Assembly (NCBI RefSeq): GCF_033843265.1 | Contig: NZ_JAWXRD010000040.1 | Location: forward strand, 1-64,000 | Source: Scandinavium lactucae | GTDB taxonomy: Bacteria; Pseudomonadota; Gammaproteobacteria; Enterobacterales; Enterobacteriaceae | Length of the DNA stretch: 64,000 nucleotides | Direction of reading: 5' to 3' | Shown here: in pieces, positions 52,147 through 60,964 of the stretch | Layout: each line of letters opens with the position of its first letter | Position numbering within the stretch: position 1 is the stretch's first letter | Program-made: the position numbers and the translations under genes | Notes under the pieces: model-generated | Seen by the model: only the letters and a program-made list of their open reading frames with translations | What the model was told of the DNA's origin: nothing | Database searches by the model: none

Positions 52147-52869
52147 TCAGCGCAGCGGACGACCCCCATCGACGCCAAACGAACGCCCGGTGACATAGCA
52201 GCTGGTCAACAGGTAATCGACCAGATCGATAATCTCTTTCTCGCCAGGCGCGACCTTCATCAGCGACTTATTCAGCGCTTCCTGACGGTATTGGGCATCA
52301 TCACTCTCATTAAACAGAATCAGCGCTGGGGCGATGGCGTTGACTTTCACTTCCGGTGCCAGTTTGCGGGCGAACGAGCGGGTCATATTGTCGAGTGCGG
52401 CTTTACTGGCGGCATAGGCGATGTGCTTGTCGCTGCCTTTTTCGACCACGTAATCGGTAAAGTGAATGATATCCCCGCCAGCATGGCCTTGGCCGCGCAA
52501 TAACGGTTCAAGCGCATGATTGAGCAGATAGGGCGCATTGACGTGGATTTGCATCATTTGCTGCATCACACTGCTCAGTGACGTAGCGGATTTTTCCGGT
52601 ATCCAGGCGCTGGCATTGTGGAGAACCGCCCGCAGGCCATCGGTGTGCGCTTTCACGGTTTCAGCGAAAGCGAGGATCCCGTTATCGGTAGAGAAATCGG
52701 CGGCAATGCAGCGCGCCCCGGCACGTTCCAGCCCGTCGATGGCGGCATAGCGCGTGCGGTAGCTGACGATAACCGGCTGCTGTAGGTTCAGAAAATGGTG
52801 GGCAAGGGCGAGGCCGATCCGACGGCCTCCACCGGTAATAAGGACGGGGCGGGTCACTCGTTCACCCAT
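52147..52869 (-). CDS. folM: dihydromonapterin reductase FolM
   Basis: Short-chain dehydrogenase reducing dihydromonapterin to tetrahydromonapterin, with weak dihydrofolate reductase activity. ATG (complement of 52867-52869) gives 240 residues. NADPH binding is in LITGGGRRIGLALA, with the catalytic Tyr and Lys in YAASKAAL. The C-terminal TGRSFGVDGGRPLR is conserved. In K-12 ydgC lies between folM and rstA; it is absent here. Confidence 0.95.
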   Translation of the reverse strand: MGERVTRPVLITGGGRRIGLALAHHFLNLQQPVIVSYRTRYAAIDGLERAGARCIAADFSTDNGILAFAETVKAHTDGLRAVLHNASAWIPEKSATSLSSVMQQMMQIHVNAPYLLNHALEPLLRGQGHAGGDIIHFTDYVVEKGSDKHIAYAASKAALDNMTRSFARKLAPEVKVNAIAPALILFNESDDAQYRQEALNKSLMKVAPGEKEIIDLVDYLLTSCYVTGRSFGVDGGRPLR

Positions 52870-52904
52870 CGTTCTCTCCTTAGCGTCGCGATGGGGTAAA
52901 CGCG

Positions 52905-54287
52905 TTACCCCACTAATATCCACGTTGCCGGCACTGCGGCAACCAGTAATAAACCAATCAGCGCCATCTCACGGCGTTTCAGCACCTGGTCCAACTGATG
53001 GGTACGGCGGGCGTAGATAAACACCAGTAAACCCGGCGCATACAGCACGACTGACAGCAGCAGATGCATTGGGCCGGAAGCATACAATAACCATAAGCCA
53101 TAAAGGCAGGCACCGATACCTACCGCCTTGTGCAGTGGCCGGGTCGCCATTTTCAGCAGAAACGCCCCGACCAGGAAATATGGCACAAGGATCATCTCTG
53201 AGGCGATGGTCAGCAGGGTATTATAATCGGAACCGGTGAGCCAAATCAGGATCAGACACACCTGCACGCTGATGTTGGTCAGCCACAGGGAAGACGACGG
53301 CGCGTTGTTGTTATTCTGACGGGCAAAAATGCGCGGGAAAGCTTTATGCGTTGCCGCCAGATATGGCACTTCCGCTGCCATAATGGTCCAGCTCAGGTAC
53401 GCCCCGCACACCGAGACAATCAGCCCCGCAGCAATCACCACTTCGCCCCAGGAGCCCATCATGCGGACCATCAGACCTGCCATCGACGGGTTACGCATTT
53501 CGGCCAATTCCGGGCGTGGCACAACCCCCAATGACAGCAGGGTGACCAGCAGGTAAACGCTTAATGCGGAGAGGACCGCCAGCAGCGTTGCGCGACCCAC
53601 GTCTTTCTTATCGCGCGCTCGGGCGGAAACCACCACCGCGCCTTCAACGCCGATAAACACCCACAGCGTTATCAGCATCGTGCCTTTAACCTGTTCCCAC
53701 ACCGGTACGCCCAGCGCCACGCCGCTAAAATCGAGGGTAAAGGTATCGCTGCTGAACGCCATCGCGGCCAGAACGATAAACAGGCCGAGCGGAACCAGTT
53801 TTGCCAGCGTCGCCACCAGATTAATGCTCGCGGCGGTCTGCACCCCGCGCAGCACCAGACAATGCACCACCCACAAAAGCACCGAGGCACCGAGCATCGC
53901 TTGCCAGGTATTCCCGTCGCCAAACAGGCGCAGTTCAGGCGTATCGGTAAAGAAGCTCAGGGCTGAAAAGACGATAACCAGGTAGGAGACGTTGGCAATC
54001 ACCGCGCACAGCCAGTAACCCCAGGCCGAACAAAAGCCAATCAGCTCACCAAAACCTTCCCGGGCATAGGTGAAAATCCCGCCATCGAGATCGGGACGAA
54101 TACGGGTCAGCAGTAACATCGCAAAGGCGAGGAACAAAATGCCGACACCGGTAATCGCCCAGCCGATAAGCAATGCGGAAGGGCTGGCCACTTCGGCCAT
54201 GTTTTGCGGCAGGCTGAACACACCTGCGCCGAGCATTGAGCTGAGTACCAACGCCGTCAGGGCGCTAAGACCAAGTTTCTTTTCCAT
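52905..54287 (-). CDS. ydgI: APC-family arginine/ornithine antiporter-like YdgI
   Basis: Twelve-helix amino-acid transporter of the basic amino acid/polyamine antiporter group (ArcD-like). ATG (complement of 54285-54287) gives 460 residues, equal to E. coli. The unwound helix 1 motif SSMLGAGVFSLP and the EGFGELIGFCSAWGYWL segment are typical. The substrate in enterics is unproven. folM follows 35 nt downstream and may be co-transcribed. Confidence 0.9.
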   Translation of the reverse strand: MEKKLGLSALTALVLSSMLGAGVFSLPQNMAEVASPSALLIGWAITGVGILFLAFAMLLLTRIRPDLDGGIFTYAREGFGELIGFCSAWGYWLCAVIANVSYLVIVFSALSFFTDTPELRLFGDGNTWQAMLGASVLLWVVHCLVLRGVQTAASINLVATLAKLVPLGLFIVLAAMAFSSDTFTLDFSGVALGVPVWEQVKGTMLITLWVFIGVEGAVVVSARARDKKDVGRATLLAVLSALSVYLLVTLLSLGVVPRPELAEMRNPSMAGLMVRMMGSWGEVVIAAGLIVSVCGAYLSWTIMAAEVPYLAATHKAFPRIFARQNNNNAPSSSLWLTNISVQVCLILIWLTGSDYNTLLTIASEMILVPYFLVGAFLLKMATRPLHKAVGIGACLYGLWLLYASGPMHLLLSVVLYAPGLLVFIYARRTHQLDQVLKRREMALIGLLLVAAVPATWILVG

Positions 54288-54421
54288 GAGCATCCTGTCG
54301 AAGGAACAATAACAGCCAGAATATTTATTTGGCTAAAACGCATAAAAATGGAGGAATACGCTACGGCGCGCGATTTTACGGAGAGAGTCGTTGGCTTGCA
54401 ATGACAAGGGCCAGAAAAAAT

Positions 54422-54445
54422 AAAAAAAGGCAGCCGAAGCTGCCT
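54422..54445 (-). terminator. ydgH terminator
   Basis: On the minus strand AGGCAGC (complement of 54439-54445) pairs with GCTGCCT (complement of 54428-54434) around TTCG, followed by a T run. Confidence 0.92.
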
Positions 54446-54464
54446 GATTGCAGAGATAAAGCGA

Positions 54465-55424
54465 TTACTTATACAGGTCGGCGCTGATGGTCATGTTGCC
54501 ACCACGTTCCTGCCACTGGCGGGTAATGTGGTAGTACTTAGCCCCTTTCTTCGCGGCACGTTTAGCAACCTGATAAGAAATCTCGGTCATGTTGCCGTAG
54601 TTGCCGGTGAACTGAACGCTATCGAACGGCACCATCTGCGCGGCGGTGACTTTGTTCAGCTCTTCGATTTTAGTGCCGTCTGGCAGAGTGACACTGTAAC
54701 GTCCACCCTGTGTTGACTGGGTTTCGAAGAATCGACCTACGCCTGCGCCACCCGCAGCCACACCCACGGTGGATGAGGTTGCCACGCCTGGGATTTCAAC
54801 CTTCTTGGCGGCTTCACCGCCTTGGGCCAGTGCCGCACGGCCTGCCTGAGAATCGGCCGGGATAGCGTCCGGGCTCTGGACAACGCGTTTCTTCGCATCG
54901 GCTTTATAGATGTAGGCCGTAACACGCTGGTTACCGCCGTCGTTAGCATCTATCTGACGTACGATGAAGAACGAAGCAGCGCCTTTGGCTTTCGCCGCTT
55001 TGGCGATGGCAGAGTTCACGTCAGGCTGGCTGCGATAAAAACCCTGCACGGTTACGGTGTCGAAAGGCTCAATCAGGGCAGCCTGATCTTTCGGCAGTTC
55101 CGTCACGCCGCCGATCACGCGGTTTTGAACCACGTCAGCTTTCGGGGCATCTTGTTTGTAAAAGTCTGCGGTTACACGCCAGTTGCCACTGCCGGAGAAA
55201 TCGGAAGTATCGACAACATAGAAGGATGCAGCACCCTCTTTGTCAGCTTTACGGGAAACGGCATCCACAGCGTCACCAATGGCATTAAAACGACCGGTGA
55301 TAACGATACGATCGTACGGCTTGAGGGCTGCCGCTTGCTCCGGCGTTAACTCGGTGGCTGCACTGGCAGAAAAGGCCGTTGCAGACAGAAGAGCGGTTGC
55401 CAGGAGGGTGTACTTAAGCTTCAT
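54465..55424 (-). CDS. ydgH: periplasmic three-domain DUF1471 protein YdgH
   Basis: Secreted protein with three YhcN/DUF1471 domains. The signal peptide is about 1-22 (ALLSATAFSASA). Domains are at about 30-105, 110-190 and 250-319. Each holds a 'PYDRIVITGRFN / PFDTVTVQGFYR / PFDSVQFTGNYG' strand and ends in a 'VTADFYK / VTAYIYK / ISADLYK' strand. A Gly/Ala-rich linker separates domains 2 and 3. Family members affect biofilm, stress responses and envelope quality; the role of YdgH itself is unsettled. Confidence 0.93.
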   Translation of the reverse strand: MKLKYTLLATALLSATAFSASAATELTPEQAAALKPYDRIVITGRFNAIGDAVDAVSRKADKEGAASFYVVDTSDFSGSGNWRVTADFYKQDAPKADVVQNRVIGGVTELPKDQAALIEPFDTVTVQGFYRSQPDVNSAIAKAAKAKGAASFFIVRQIDANDGGNQRVTAYIYKADAKKRVVQSPDAIPADSQAGRAALAQGGEAAKKVEIPGVATSSTVGVAAGGAGVGRFFETQSTQGGRYSVTLPDGTKIEELNKVTAAQMVPFDSVQFTGNYGNMTEISYQVAKRAAKKGAKYYHITRQWQERGGNMTISADLYK

Positions 55425-55947
55425 AAAAATAATCCTTCGCCTTTCGCAAACCAGGTACTGGTAGTTGTTAGTGACTAAAACGTCGATGATTATTGCATTT
55501 AATTTGCGTCACTGTCTGCGTGATTTTGCTTAACTTGTGCGACCCTGATAACAGCGCAGGATAACTTTTCACGATATGTTGTAGAAACGGGCAGTTGACC
55601 AGCAAAAGCGATAATCGATATGACTTTTATAAGTTAATGTAATGTTAATGCGAGGTAACGCTGCCGCGAATAATCATGTTTTACCGCTTCGCTTAAGCGA
55701 ATTATCAGGATCCCCCGACAAAATCAGGTAAATATTACTGCCTGACACCTGCATAAGTGACTTTTCCCTAATAAAATCACAATTACTGTTTTCTAACGCT
55801 AGATCACAACCGCTATTTTCAGTAGGTTATAGAAAGTTTGTTACTGTTTTATTTTCCGGGTGCTCGCCTCTTCGCCAGTCCATACTGCCAGGGACGGAAC
55901 CCAACAAAACAACAAACCATCATTTACCATCGATGGAAGGGAAAACT
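55425..55947. other. ydgH-pntA divergent intergenic region (523 nt)
   Basis: AT-rich and without a credible gene. It contains a perfect 14-bp palindrome TTCGCTTAAGCGAA (55688-55701), just upstream of two nearby ATCAGG repeats. The ydgH and pntAB promoters must lie here. The region just before pntA is purine-rich with an AAGGGAAAACT ribosome site. Confidence 0.5.
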
Positions 55948-57477
55948 ATGCGTATTGCGGTACCAAAAGAGACGCTGGCCCTGGAAACCCGAGTTGCAGC
56001 CACGCCGAAAACGGTGGAACAACTGCTCAAACTCGGTTTTACAGTGGCTGTGGAAAGCGGGGCCGGTAAGCTTGCGAGCTTTGACGATCGGGCCTTTACC
56101 GAGGTGGGCGCTGAAGTCGTTAGCACCGAGTCCGTTTGGCAGTCTGACATTATTCTCAAGGTGAATGCCCCGACTGACGCAGAAATTGCGCTGCTCAATC
56201 CCGGCACCACGCTGATTAGCTTTATCTGGCCGGCACAAAATCCGGAACTGATGGCGAAACTGGCCGAACGTAATATCAACGTTATGGCGATGGACTCCGT
56301 GCCACGTATTTCGCGCGCCCAGTCTCTTGATGCCCTGAGTTCAATGGCTAACATCGCCGGGTATCGTGCGATTGTTGAAGCCGCCCATGAATTTGGTCGT
56401 TTCTTTACCGGACAAATTACCGCCGCCGGTAAAGTGCCACCGGCTAAAGTCATGGTGATCGGTGCTGGTGTTGCCGGTCTCGCCGCCATCGGGGCGGCCA
56501 ACAGCCTCGGGGCTATCGTTCGAGCCTTCGACACGCGCCCTGAAGTAAAAGAGCAAGTGCAGAGTATGGGTGCCGAGTTCCTCGAACTGGATTTCGAAGA
56601 GGAAGCCGGGAGCGGCGACGGTTACGCCAAAGTGATGTCTGAAGCCTTTATTAAGGCAGAAATGGAACTCTTCGCCGCCCAGGCAAAAGAGGTAGACATC
56701 ATCGTTACCACCGCGCTGATACCAGGTAAACCTGCGCCGAAACTGATCACCCGCGAAATGGTTGACTCGATGACGCCAGGCAGCGTGGTCGTTGATCTCG
56801 CGGCCCAGAACGGCGGGAACTGTGAATACACCGTGCCGGGTGAGGTGTTCACCACCGCCAACGGCGTGAAGGTAATTGGCTATACCGATCTCGCCGGTCG
56901 CCTGCCAACGCAGTCATCTCAGCTGTACGGCACCAACCTGGTGAACCTACTTAAACTGCTGTGCAAAGAAAAAGACGGCAACATCACTATCGATTTTGAC
57001 GATGTCGTCATTCGTGGTGTGACCGTGGTGCGCGACGGCGAAGTCACCTGGCCTGCGCCGCCGATTCAGGTATCAGCCCAGCCGAAAGCGACGGCAAAAA
57101 TCGACACCACGCCGGTTGAGCCAGAAGCTCCGAAATCCCCGTGGCGTAAATATGCGCTGATGGCGCTGGCCATTATCCTGTTTGGCTGGCTGGCAGACGT
57201 TGCGCCGAAAGAGTTCCTTGGTCACTTCACCGTGTTCGCGCTCTCCTGCGTGGTGGGTTACTACGTGGTGTGGAATGTTTCTCATGCGCTGCATACCCCG
57301 CTGATGTCGGTCACCAACGCCATTTCAGGGATTATCGTGGTGGGGGCGCTGTTGCAAATCGGTCATGGCGGCTGGGTGAGTTTCCTCAGCTTCATCGCCG
57401 TGCTGATTGCCAGCATCAATATTTTCGGTGGCTTCACCGTGACTCAGCGCATGCTGAAAATGTTCCGCAAAGGGTAA
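55948..57477 (+). CDS. pntA: proton-translocating transhydrogenase, alpha subunit
   Basis: With PntB, uses the proton gradient to reduce NADP+ with NADH in the inner membrane. ATG 55948 gives 509 residues. The NAD(H)-binding domain I occupies about 1-375 (VMVIGAGVAGLAAIGAANSLGA). A linker rich in Pro and Ala follows, then four membrane helices. The linker differs from E. coli and lacks its Cys-x-Cys. pntB begins 10 nt after the stop. Confidence 0.97.
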   Translation: MRIAVPKETLALETRVAATPKTVEQLLKLGFTVAVESGAGKLASFDDRAFTEVGAEVVSTESVWQSDIILKVNAPTDAEIALLNPGTTLISFIWPAQNPELMAKLAERNINVMAMDSVPRISRAQSLDALSSMANIAGYRAIVEAAHEFGRFFTGQITAAGKVPPAKVMVIGAGVAGLAAIGAANSLGAIVRAFDTRPEVKEQVQSMGAEFLELDFEEEAGSGDGYAKVMSEAFIKAEMELFAAQAKEVDIIVTTALIPGKPAPKLITREMVDSMTPGSVVVDLAAQNGGNCEYTVPGEVFTTANGVKVIGYTDLAGRLPTQSSQLYGTNLVNLLKLLCKEKDGNITIDFDDVVIRGVTVVRDGEVTWPAPPIQVSAQPKATAKIDTTPVEPEAPKSPWRKYALMALAIILFGWLADVAPKEFLGHFTVFALSCVVGYYVVWNVSHALHTPLMSVTNAISGIIVVGALLQIGHGGWVSFLSFIAVLIASINIFGGFTVTQRMLKMFRKG

Positions 57478-57487
57478 GGGGTAACAC

Positions 57488-58876
57488 ATGTCTGGAGGAT
57501 TAGTTACAGCTGCATACATTGTTGCCGCGATCCTGTTTATTTTCAGTCTGGCAGGGCTTTCAAAACACGAAACGTCACAGCAGGGCAACTATTTCGGTAT
57601 CGCCGGGATGGCCATCGCGCTGATTGCCACTATCTTTGGGCCAGAAACCGGCAACGTCGCCTGGATCCTGGTGGCGATGATCATCGGTGGAGCCATCGGT
57701 ATTCGTCTGGCCAAGCGCGTCGAAATGACCGAAATGCCAGAGCTGGTGGCGGTGCTGCACAGCTTCGTGGGTCTGGCGGCGGTGCTGGTGGGCTTCAACA
57801 GCTACCTGTATCACGAACCGGGCCTGGAACCGATTCTGGTGAATATTCACCTGACCGAAGTGTTCCTCGGCATCTTCATCGGGGCGGTGACCTTTACCGG
57901 TTCCATCGTGGCGTTTGGTAAACTGCGCGGCAAGATTTCGTCCAAGCCGTTGATGCTGCCGAACCGTCATAAAATGAACCTCGCCGCGCTGGTTGTTTCC
58001 TTCCTGCTGATGGTGATGTTCGTTCGCACCGAAAGCGTGGGCCTGCAGGCGCTGGCGCTGCTGATTATGACCGTTATCGCGCTGGCTTTTGGCTGGCATC
58101 TGGTGGCGTCTATTGGCGGGGCAGACATGCCAGTTGTGGTGTCGATGCTGAACTCCTACTCCGGTTGGGCGGCAGCGGCGGCGGGCTTTATGCTCAGCAA
58201 CGACCTGTTGATCGTGACCGGTGCGCTGGTCGGTTCGTCCGGTGCTATCCTGTCCTACATCATGTGTAAGGCGATGAACCGATCGTTCTTCAGCGTTATC
58301 GCGGGCGGGTTCGGTACAGACGGTTCCTCGACCGGTGCGGATGAAGAAGTGGGTGAACACCGCGAAATCAGCGCGGAAGATACCGCAGAGATGCTGAAAG
58401 GCTCGCAAACGGTGATCATCACCCCAGGCTACGGCATGGCGGTGGCCCAGGCGCAATATCCGGTGGCGGAAATTACTGAGAAGCTGCGCGCGCGCGGCAT
58501 CAAGGTCCGTTTCGGTATTCACCCGGTGGCGGGTCGTCTACCGGGACACATGAACGTGCTGCTGGCGGAAGCCAAAGTGCCGTATGACATTGTGCTGGAA
58601 ATGGACGAAATCAACGACGATTTCCGTGACACCGACACCGTACTGGTGATCGGCGCTAACGATACCGTTAACCCGGCAGCGTTAGACGATCCGAAGAGCC
58701 CAATCGCCGGGATGCCGGTGCTGGAAGTGTGGAAAGCGCAGAACGTAATCGTCTTCAAACGTTCTATGAACACCGGTTATGCTGGCGTGCAAAACCCGCT
58801 GTTCTTCAAAGAGAACACTCACATGCTGTTCGGCGATGCGAAAGCCAGCGTGGATGCGATCCTGAAAGCGCTGTAA
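57488..58876 (+). CDS. pntB: proton-translocating transhydrogenase, beta subunit
   Basis: The 462-residue partner of PntA. About nine membrane helices fill residues 1-260 and carry the proton path, including the His in LHSFVGLAAVLVG and the SYSGWAAAAAGF helix. Domain III (about 290-462) binds NADP(H) through GYGMAVAQAQ, RFGIHPVAGRLPGHMNVLLAEA and GANDTVNPAA. It is the main NADPH supplier besides the pentose phosphate route in enterics. Confidence 0.98.
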   Translation: MSGGLVTAAYIVAAILFIFSLAGLSKHETSQQGNYFGIAGMAIALIATIFGPETGNVAWILVAMIIGGAIGIRLAKRVEMTEMPELVAVLHSFVGLAAVLVGFNSYLYHEPGLEPILVNIHLTEVFLGIFIGAVTFTGSIVAFGKLRGKISSKPLMLPNRHKMNLAALVVSFLLMVMFVRTESVGLQALALLIMTVIALAFGWHLVASIGGADMPVVVSMLNSYSGWAAAAAGFMLSNDLLIVTGALVGSSGAILSYIMCKAMNRSFFSVIAGGFGTDGSSTGADEEVGEHREISAEDTAEMLKGSQTVIITPGYGMAVAQAQYPVAEITEKLRARGIKVRFGIHPVAGRLPGHMNVLLAEAKVPYDIVLEMDEINDDFRDTDTVLVIGANDTVNPAALDDPKSPIAGMPVLEVWKAQNVIVFKRSMNTGYAGVQNPLFFKENTHMLFGDAKASVDAILKAL

Positions 58877-58899
58877 TCCCGTCAGAAAATAGGTAAATA

Positions 58900-58935
58900 A
58901 AGCCGTCTTCCGTTAAAAGGAAGGCGGCTTTTTTG
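58900..58935 (+). terminator. pntAB terminator
   Basis: AAGCCGTCTTCC (58900-58911) pairs with GGAAGGCGGCTT (58919-58930), with one G-U pair, followed by a T run. Confidence 0.9.
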
Positions 58936-58984
58936 TTATGATGGCCGTCACATTTTGAAATAGCAGCAGTGAAGGGAGAACAGC

Positions 58985-59623
58985 GTGTTTGCGGATTTCG
59001 GCGTACTGAATTACTGGACCTACGTGGTGGGGGCAATATTTATCATTCTGGTTCCGGGGCCCAATACCTTATTTGTGCTCAAGACCGGGGCCGCCTACGG
59101 GATTCGCACCGGCTATATGGCCGCGCTGGCGGTATTTATCGGTGATGCCGTGCTGATGTTCCTCTCCTACGCAGGCGTCGCCACGCTGATTAAAACCACG
59201 CCACTGCTGTTTAATATCGTGCGTTACCTTGGGGCGATGTACCTGCTGTACCTCGGCATTAAGATGCTGTGGGCAGTCATCAAACAGAAGGGCGGCGAGC
59301 ATACTCACACCGCCGATCAGCGCAGCACCATCTTTAAACGCGCGCTGACGCTGAGCCTGACCAACCCGAAGGCTATCCTGTTCTACGTCTCTTTCTTCGT
59401 GCAGTTTATCGACGTCCAGTCCAGTACGCCGGGTCTGGCATTCCTGATCCTCGGCGTCACCCTGGAAATGGTCAGCTTTGTTTATCTGAGTTTCCTGATT
59501 GTCTCCGGTTCGGTCGTCAGCCGTTTTGTCGGCAGCCGTAAGAAATTGGTGAAGCTTGGCAACAGCCTGATTGGCCTGGTGTTTGTGGGATTTGCTGCAC
59601 GACTGGCGTCGTTACAGTCGTAA
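58985..59623 (+). CDS. leuE: leucine exporter LeuE (LysE/RhtB family)
   Basis: Six-helix amino-acid exporter (also yeaS). The 212-residue product begins at GTG 58985 after GGGAGA and reads FADFGVLNYWTYVVG. It is LeuE-like across its length: helix 1 IFIILVPGPNTLFVLK, and the LSLTNPKAILFYVSFFVQFID loop. LeuE exports leucine and related residues. In K-12 it lies elsewhere on the chromosome, so its place beside pntAB marks a rearranged block. Confidence 0.9.
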   Translation: MFADFGVLNYWTYVVGAIFIILVPGPNTLFVLKTGAAYGIRTGYMAALAVFIGDAVLMFLSYAGVATLIKTTPLLFNIVRYLGAMYLLYLGIKMLWAVIKQKGGEHTHTADQRSTIFKRALTLSLTNPKAILFYVSFFVQFIDVQSSTPGLAFLILGVTLEMVSFVYLSFLIVSGSVVSRFVGSRKKLVKLGNSLIGLVFVGFAARLASLQS

Positions 59624-59688
59624 TGATGTAGGCCGTTCATCTGCTACCATCGTATTTAAAATAACTGACAACAAGGGAAGAGACGGAA

Positions 59689-60807
59689 ATGAAATCACGT
59701 GCTGCAGTTGCGTTTGGCCCGGGCCAGCCGCTGAAAATTGTTGAAATCGACGTTGCGCCGCCGAAGAAAGGCGAAGTGCTGGTCAAAATCACCCATACCG
59801 GCGTGTGTCATACCGATGCTTTCACCCTGTCCGGTGACGATCCGGAAGGCGTCTTCCCGGCGGTGCTGGGTCACGAAGGCGGCGGGATTGTGGTCGAAGT
59901 CGGTGAGGGCGTGACCAGCCTGCAACCGGGCGATCACGTTATTCCGCTGTACACCGCCGAATGTCGCGAGTGTAAGTTCTGTAAATCCGGCAAAACCAAC
60001 CTCTGCCAGGCGGTGCGAGCCACTCAGGGCAAAGGGCTGATGCCGGACGGCACCACCCGTTTCTCTTACAACGGCGAGCCGATTTATCACTACATGGGCA
60101 CCAGCACCTTCAGCGAATACACCGTAGTGGCTGAAATTTCCCTCGCGAAAGTGAACCCGCAGGCACCGCTGGATAAAGTGTGCCTGTTGGGCTGCGGCGT
60201 CACCACCGGGATCGGCGCGGTGCACAATACTGCGAAAGTGAAAGAAGGCGACAGCGTGGCGGTCTTTGGGCTGGGCGGCATTGGCCTGGCAGTTATCCAG
60301 GGCGCGGTGCAGGCCAAGGCCGGACGGATTATTGCCGTTGACACCAACCCGGAGAAATTCAAACTGGCCGGAGAGATGGGCGCGACCGATTTCGTCAACC
60401 CGAATGACTCCGACAAACCGGTACAGGACGTGATCGTCGAACTGACCGACGGCGGCGTGGACTTCAGCTTCGAGTGCATCGGCAACGTCAACGTGATGCG
60501 TGCCGCGCTGGAATGCTGCCATAAAGGCTGGGGCGAAAGCGTGATCATCGGCGTTGCGGGGGCGGGCCAGGAAATCAAAACCCGTCCGTTCCAGCTGGTG
60601 ACCGGGCGCGTATGGCGCGGTTCGGCGTTTGGCGGCGTGAAGGGTCGTACCCAACTGCCGGGCATGGTCGAAGATGCGATGGTCGGCAAAATTAATCTCG
60701 ATCCGTTCATCACCCACCGTCTGCCGTTAGACCAGATCAACGAAGCCTTTGATCTGATGCACGAAGGCAAATCTATCCGCACCGTTATTCATTTCGGCGA
60801 TAACTAA
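59689..60807 (+). CDS. frmA: S-(hydroxymethyl)glutathione dehydrogenase, class III ADH
   Basis: Zn-dependent NAD enzyme that oxidises the glutathione adduct of formaldehyde and also reduces S-nitrosoglutathione. At 372 residues it has the catalytic Zn set Cys in GVCHTDAFTL and His in GHEGGGIV. Structural Zn cysteines are in CRECKFCKSGKTNLC, and the Rossmann motif is VFGLGGIGLAVIQG. No frmR repressor or frmB esterase gene adjoins, unlike K-12 frmRAB. A terminator follows. Confidence 0.95.
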   Translation: MKSRAAVAFGPGQPLKIVEIDVAPPKKGEVLVKITHTGVCHTDAFTLSGDDPEGVFPAVLGHEGGGIVVEVGEGVTSLQPGDHVIPLYTAECRECKFCKSGKTNLCQAVRATQGKGLMPDGTTRFSYNGEPIYHYMGTSTFSEYTVVAEISLAKVNPQAPLDKVCLLGCGVTTGIGAVHNTAKVKEGDSVAVFGLGGIGLAVIQGAVQAKAGRIIAVDTNPEKFKLAGEMGATDFVNPNDSDKPVQDVIVELTDGGVDFSFECIGNVNVMRAALECCHKGWGESVIIGVAGAGQEIKTRPFQLVTGRVWRGSAFGGVKGRTQLPGMVEDAMVGKINLDPFITHRLPLDQINEAFDLMHEGKSIRTVIHFGDN

Positions 60808-60814
60808 TGCCCAT

Positions 60815-60842
60815 GCCAGCGGGGTTCCTCCGCTGGCGTTTT
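60815..60842 (+). terminator. frmA terminator
   Basis: GCCAGCGG (60815-60822) pairs with CCGCTGGC (60830-60837), followed by GTTTT. Confidence 0.82.
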
Positions 60843-60886
60843 CCCGCTTTATGTTCAAAGTGTGACCGGTGTAGCGCTTTTACCGG

Positions 60887-60913
60887 TAAGCAATCTCGCC
60901 GTCAGGCCGATGA
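60887..60913 (+). promoter_or_regulatory. sigma-28 (FliA) promoter of the chemoreceptor gene
   Basis: TAAGCAAT, an 11-nt spacer and GCCGATGA. The -10 matches the FliA consensus GCCGATAA at seven of eight positions; the -35 agrees at four of eight. The spacing is exact, and the gene downstream is a chemoreceptor, the usual FliA target. Confidence 0.65.
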
Positions 60914-60964
60914 CAATCTTACGGGCGTTTTGATACGCCTCTACAATAAGAGAGTCGATAAGCC

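Noticed and set aside
57575..58522. 315-codon minus-strand frame opposite pntB
   Set aside because: His/Gln-rich shadow of a highly conserved gene.
59695..60717. 340-codon minus-strand frame opposite frmA
   Set aside because: Shadow of frmA caused by high GC at third codon positions.
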